From: Candidatus Ventricola intestinavium
Lineage (GTDB): Bacteria; Bacillota; Clostridia; Christensenellales; Aristaeellaceae
Direction: 5' to 3'
DNA length: 9,261 bases
NCBI GenBank assembly: GCA_018715105.1
Contig: DVMG01000213.1
Location: forward strand, 1-9,261
Shown: one piece after another, positions 5,512-9,261 of the stretch
How positions within the stretch are numbered: the first letter of the stretch is position 1
How the letters are laid out: every line of letters starts with the position of its first letter
Translations under genes and position numbers: made by a program
Notes under the pieces: model-generated
Told to the model about the DNA's origin: nothing
Databases searched by the model: none
The model's input: only the letters and a program-made list of their open reading frames with translations

Positions 5512-7122
5512 ATGCCTGAACCGCTCCAGCCCGGCACGCTCGCGGAGGAGACCGCGCGCCGCCGGACATTTGCCATCATCTCCCATCCGGATGCCGGCAA
5601 GACCACGCTTACCGAAAAACTGCTGCTGTATTCCGGCGCAATCCGCACAGCGGGCTCTGTCAAGGCCCGTAAAAGCGACAAGCACGCCACCAGCGACTGG
5701 ATGGAGATCGAAAAACAGCGCGGCATCTCCGTCACCTCATCGGCCATGCAGTTCGAGTTTGACGGTTTCCACATCAACATCCTGGATACGCCTGGCCACC
5801 AGGATTTTTCGGAGGATACATACCGCGTGCTTGTGGCGGCGGACAGCGCCGTCATGCTCATTGACGCGGCAAAGGGCGTGGAGGCGCAGACCATCAAGCT
5901 TTTCAAGGTCTGCCGGCTCAGACACATTCCGATTTTCACATTTGTCAACAAGATGGACCGCGCGGGCAAAGACCCCTTCGCCCTGATGGAAGAGATGGAG
6001 CAGGTGCTGGGAATCAGGGCATGCCCGGTCAACTGGCCCATCGGGACGGACGGCGATTTCAAGGGTGTGTATCACCGTGACACAAAAAGGGTTGAGCTCT
6101 ATGAGAGCGGCGACCATGGAAAAAACCGCGTGGAAAAGCAGGATGTGCCGCTTGACGACCCGAACCTGCCCGCTTTGCTGGGGGACCGCCTGTATAAACG
6201 CCTGATGGATGAGGTTGAACTGCTGGACATCGCGGGCGATGCGTTTGATCTTGACCTTGTGCGCGGCGGCGAGCTGACGCCCATGTTCTTTGGCTCGGCG
6301 ATCACCAATTTCGGCGTAGAGCCGTTTCTCACCCGTTTCCTTGCGTATTCCACGCCGCCCGCGCCGCATGAGAGCGATGCGGGAACGGTGGCGCCCACGG
6401 ATGAGGACTTTTCCGGCTTTATCTTCAAGATTCAGGCCAACATGAATCCCGCCCATCGGGATCGGCTGGCATTCATGCGCATCTGTTCGGGAGTCTTTAC
6501 AAAGGGAATGACCGTGTGGCACAGCGGCACAGGCAAAATGGTGCAGCTCAAGCAGCCGCAGCAGTTCATGGCCGACGAGCGGGCGGCGGTTGAAGCCGCC
6601 TATCCCGGCGATATCATCGGTCTGTTTGATCCGGGCATCTTTGCGCTGGGGGATACGCTGTGCACCGGAAAAAAGAGGCGCTTTGCAGGCATTCCCGTGT
6701 TCGCGCCGGAGTTTTTTGCCCGCGTCACCAGCGTGGACAGCCTCAAGCGCAAGCAGTTTGTCAAGGGTGTCATGCAGCTGAGCGAAGAGGGCGCCATCCA
6801 GACATTTAAGCGGCCCGGCATCGGCTTTGAGGAGATCATCGTCGGCGTGGTCGGCGTGCTTCAGTTTGAGGTGCTCGAACACCGGCTCAAAACCGAGTAT
6901 AATGCGGAGATCACCCGCCAGCAGCTTCCCTACCGCTTTGTGCGCTGGGTGAAGAAGACCCCCCGGCCGGTGGAGGAACTCAAGCTCTCCAGCACGTCCT
7001 CCCTGGCCAAGGATGCCCATGACCGCGATGTGATCCTCTTTGAAAACGAGTGGTCCATCCGCTGGGCGAATGAAAACAACGACGGCCTGGAGCTGGCGGA
7101 AACCGCGTCGCGCAGCGTGTGA
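5512..7122 (+). CDS. prfC: Peptide chain release factor 3 (RF3)
   Basis: RF3 is the cytoplasmic translational GTPase that recycles RF1 and RF2 from the ribosome after peptide release. The 536-aa product has the family's usual length (about 530). The G domain shows the P-loop SHPDAGKT (24-31), the switch I region with RGIS (70-73), DTPGH (92-96), NKMDR (146-150) and GSAI (261-264), followed by the beta-barrel and C-terminal domains (about 300-536). SHPDAGKTT and the KARKSDKHATSDWMEIEKQRG segment (51-71) are specific to RF3 rather than EF-G. I chose the ATG at 5512 because AAGGAGG (5499-5505) lies 6 nt before it; an in-frame TTG at 5473 has no ribosome binding site. typA follows after 129 bp on the same strand. 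Confidence 0.95.
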   Translation: MPEPLQPGTLAEETARRRTFAIISHPDAGKTTLTEKLLLYSGAIRTAGSVKARKSDKHATSDWMEIEKQRGISVTSSAMQFEFDGFHINILDTPGHQDFSEDTYRVLVAADSAVMLIDAAKGVEAQTIKLFKVCRLRHIPIFTFVNKMDRAGKDPFALMEEMEQVLGIRACPVNWPIGTDGDFKGVYHRDTKRVELYESGDHGKNRVEKQDVPLDDPNLPALLGDRLYKRLMDEVELLDIAGDAFDLDLVRGGELTPMFFGSAITNFGVEPFLTRFLAYSTPPAPHESDAGTVAPTDEDFSGFIFKIQANMNPAHRDRLAFMRICSGVFTKGMTVWHSGTGKMVQLKQPQQFMADERAAVEAAYPGDIIGLFDPGIFALGDTLCTGKKRRFAGIPVFAPEFFARVTSVDSLKRKQFVKGVMQLSEEGAIQTFKRPGIGFEEIIVGVVGVLQFEVLEHRLKTEYNAEITRQQLPYRFVRWVKKTPRPVEELKLSSTSSLAKDAHDRDVILFENEWSIRWANENNDGLELAETASRSV

Positions 7123-7123
7123 G

Positions 7124-7177
7124 CCGGCTTTGGCGCCGCGTGAAATCAAGCGGCGCACGGCTTGGCGCGCCGGTTTT
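7124..7177 (+). terminator. Possible attenuator or weak terminator between prfC and typA
   Basis: GCGCCGC (7133-7139) pairs with GCGGCGC (7150-7156) across a 10-nt loop. An outer 5-bp stem CCGGC (7124-7128) with GCCGG (7169-7173) encloses it and is followed by TTTT (7174-7177). The short T-tract and interrupted stem suggest partial termination or an RNA-processing structure rather than a full stop. I see no clear promoter between it and typA. Confidence 0.3.
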
Positions 7178-7251
7178 GCCCTCCCCGGGGAACAGACTGC
7201 GAAAAACAGGTTGGAAAAAGCAGATTGGAAGAGAAGAAAGAAGGTTTTCCA

Positions 7252-9090
7252 GTGGAAATAACGCGAGAGAACATCCGCAACATTGCCATCATCGCCCATG
7301 TTGACCACGGCAAGACCACTCTGGTCAATGAAATGCTCAAGCAGGGCGGCGTGTTCCGCGAAAATCAGCAGGTGGCTGACCGCGTGATGGACAGCAACGC
7401 CATCGAGCGTGAGCGCGGCATCACCATCCTGGCCAAGAATACATCCATCTATTACAAAGACGTGAAGATCAACGTGGTGGATACGCCCGGCCACGCCGAC
7501 TTTGGCGGCGAGGTGGAGCGTGTGCTCAAAATGGTGGACGGCGTGCTGCTGCTCATCGACTCGTTTGAAGGGCCCATGCCGCAGACGCGCTTTGTGCTCC
7601 AGCATGCGCTGGCCCTGAAACTTCCGGTCATCGTCGTCGTCAACAAGGTGGACAGGCCGGATGCCCGCTGCGACGAGGTGGTCTCCGAAGCGGTTGATCT
7701 GATGATCGACCTGGACGCGGATGAAAGCCAGCTCGACACGCCGATTGTCTTCACCAGCGCGCGCGCGGGCACGGCCACGCTGGACATGAAAACGCCCGGC
7801 ACGGATCTGCGTCCGCTGTTTGAGACCATTCTCCAATATATTCCCGCTCCCCAGGGCGATCCGGACGGCCCTGCCCAGATGCTCATTTCCACCATTGATT
7901 ACAATGAATTTGTGGGCCGCATCGGCATTGGCCGCATCACGCGCGGCACGCTCCGGCTCAACACCATGGCCACGCGTGCCAACCACGAAAAGCCGGATCT
8001 GCGGGAGAATTTCCGGCTGAGCAGCCTCTTTGCCTTTGACGGCCTCAAGCGTGTGCCGGTGGAGAGCGCCGCGATGGGAGAAATCGTGGCGATTACCGGC
8101 ATTGAGGACATCATGATCGGCGACACCATCTGCGCGCCGGACTGCGTGGAGCCGCTCCCCTTTGTTAAAATCACCGAGCCGACCGTCGTGATGACATTTT
8201 CTGTCAACGACAGCCCGTTTGCCGGGCGGGAGGGCACGTATGTCACCTCCCGCCACCTGCGCGCACGGCTGATGCGCGAATTGCAGACGGATGTATCCCT
8301 GCGCGTGGAGGAAACCGATTCTCCCGATGCGTTTCGCGTGAGCGGGCGGGGCGAGCTGCACCTGTCCGTACTCATTGAGAACATGCGCCGCCAGGGGTAC
8401 GAATTCCAGGTGTCCAAGCCGGAGGTGCTCTTCCACATCGATGAAAACGGCCAGAGGCTCGAACCCGTGGAGAAGATGGTCTGCGATGTGCCCAGCGAAT
8501 ATGCCGGCGCGGTGATCGAGAAGATCGGGCGCCGCCGCGGTGTGATGGAAAACATGACCGGTACGGATCGGGTGCGCCTGGAATTTACCGTGCCCAGCCG
8601 CGGCCTGTTTGGCTACCGCAGCGAATTTATGACCGATACACGCGGGGAAGGCGTCATGAGCGCCGTATTTGACCATTATGAGCCCTATAAGGGGGATATC
8701 CCGCACCGCAGCGTTGGCGCGCTGGTTTCCACGGAGACGGGGGAGGCCGTCATGTACGGCCTGTTCTACGCGCAGGAACGCGGCACGCTTTTCTGCGGTC
8801 CGAATACGGCTGTCTATACCGGCATGATCGTGGGCCAGAATGCGCGCCAGGGCGATATTGACGTCAATGTGTGCCGCCAGAAGCACCTGACATCCATCCG
8901 TAACGCGGCGGGCGCGGAGACCGCGATGAAGCTCGTCTCCATGCGCACGCTTTCGCTGGAGGAGTGCCTGGAGTTCATCGATGACGATGAGCTGCTGGAA
9001 GTCACGCCCAAATCCCTGCGCATGCGCAAGCGCGTGCTGGAAACGGAGCTTCGCAAGAAGCTGGCCGCGCGCGCCCGGAAAGGGGAATAA
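7252..9090 (+). CDS. typA: Translational GTPase TypA/BipA
   Basis: TypA (BipA) is a ribosome-binding GTPase of the EF-G family that helps 50S assembly and adaptation to stress or cold. The 612-aa product fits the family (about 605-615). G-domain motifs are AHVDHGKT (15-22), ERERGITI (52-59), DTPGH (77-81), NKVD (131-134) and TSA (168-170). Domain II and the EF-G-like domains III and V follow, with RGELHLS at the domain III hallmark. The TypA-specific C-terminal domain contains ETGEA, QERG, FIDDDELLEVTPKSLRMRK and related family signatures. The start is a GTG with AGAAGAAAGAAGG ending 7 nt upstream (7244); no ATG fits, and this start puts the P-loop at the usual distance. Upstream in-frame codons (from 7162) lie in the prfC-typA gap and look non-coding. 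It is probably co-transcribed with prfC. Confidence 0.95.
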   Translation: MEITRENIRNIAIIAHVDHGKTTLVNEMLKQGGVFRENQQVADRVMDSNAIERERGITILAKNTSIYYKDVKINVVDTPGHADFGGEVERVLKMVDGVLLLIDSFEGPMPQTRFVLQHALALKLPVIVVVNKVDRPDARCDEVVSEAVDLMIDLDADESQLDTPIVFTSARAGTATLDMKTPGTDLRPLFETILQYIPAPQGDPDGPAQMLISTIDYNEFVGRIGIGRITRGTLRLNTMATRANHEKPDLRENFRLSSLFAFDGLKRVPVESAAMGEIVAITGIEDIMIGDTICAPDCVEPLPFVKITEPTVVMTFSVNDSPFAGREGTYVTSRHLRARLMRELQTDVSLRVEETDSPDAFRVSGRGELHLSVLIENMRRQGYEFQVSKPEVLFHIDENGQRLEPVEKMVCDVPSEYAGAVIEKIGRRRGVMENMTGTDRVRLEFTVPSRGLFGYRSEFMTDTRGEGVMSAVFDHYEPYKGDIPHRSVGALVSTETGEAVMYGLFYAQERGTLFCGPNTAVYTGMIVGQNARQGDIDVNVCRQKHLTSIRNAAGAETAMKLVSMRTLSLEECLEFIDDDELLEVTPKSLRMRKRVLETELRKKLAARARKGE

Positions 9091-9105
9091 GAAAGGAACT
9101 TCAGA

Positions 9106-9150
9106 CAGCCGGGCCGGAGGAAAATTTCTCCGGCCCGGCTGCTGTTTATA
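9106..9150 (+). terminator. Strong hairpin terminator after typA
   Basis: A perfect 14-bp GC-rich stem, CAGCCGGGCCGGAG (9106-9119) with CTCCGGCCCGGCTG (9128-9141), encloses the 8-nt loop GAAAATTT. It is followed by CTGTTTATA, a short, imperfect T-tract. Its position 15 bp past the typA stop supports a transcription terminator. Confidence 0.75.
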
Positions 9151-9261
9151 AAAAGAAGACGGGAAAGCAGGGACAGGAACGCCTCTTTTCGGACTGGGGC
9201 TGTGTCGGAGGAGCCCCTTCCCCAGATGGGCCGGAGAACGTTCATCGCGGGAAACGGCGCA

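Noticed and set aside
4110..6062. A 650-codon minus-strand open frame across the serine hydrolase and prfC
   Set aside because: It is an antisense shadow of two solid genes that crosses a terminator and a promoter, with no recognisable domain.
5737..8886. A 1049-codon open frame on the minus strand, antisense to prfC and typA
   Set aside because: Both plus-strand genes are unmistakable. The antisense frame is rich in H, R, A and Q without any family signature, as expected from GC-rich codon bias suppressing stops on the opposite strand.
9151..9261. A 6-bp stem GGGGCT/AGCCCC (9196-9201 with 9212-9217) as a possible riboswitch or leader
   Set aside because: It is too short, without a known motif, and the downstream gene is outside the window.

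Overview
The window reads as an ordinary chromosomal segment of a low-redundancy, GC-rich Firmicute, most likely a gut-type member of the Clostridia. This is inferred from the strong AGGAGG-type ribosome binding sites, the sigma-A-like promoters, the clostridial flavour of the proteins, and prfC with typA. I cannot name a genus. There are no RNA genes, insertion sequences, CRISPR arrays or phage genes that I can support.

Layout. Bases 1-277 are an AT-rich non-coding flank ending in a good promoter (215-244). Next come two rightward genes: a 289-aa EamA/DMT-type membrane transporter (278-1147) and a 177-aa O6-alkylguanine-DNA alkyltransferase (1268-1801). A possible 22-codon ORF overlaps the transporter stop codon. 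From 1802 to 2081 is a convergent intergenic region packed with hairpins; two of them look like terminators for the leftward gene that follows. That gene (2082-3599, minus strand) encodes a 505-aa MOP-superfamily polysaccharide flippase. A 321-bp divergent intergenic region (3600-3920) holds promoters for both directions, a purine-rich tract and a plus-strand terminator-like hairpin. To its right are three rightward genes: a 468-aa beta-lactamase-fold serine hydrolase (3921-5327) with its own terminator, then prfC encoding release factor 3 (5512-7122), then typA/bipA encoding a ribosome-associated GTPase (7252-9090). A strong hairpin follows typA. The last 110 bp (9151-9261) hold nothing I can assign.

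How the genes relate. The only clear functional pair is prfC-typA: two paralogous translational GTPases in tandem, probably sharing the promoter upstream of prfC. The transporter and alkyltransferase may be co-transcribed, since no terminator is visible between them, but they have no evident shared pathway. The flippase and serine hydrolase stand alone.

I see no convincing previously undescribed system here. The most notable points are the transporter, whose two halves are about 51% identical (apparent recent duplication-fusion of a single-domain protein), and several unexplained non-coding structures between genes.
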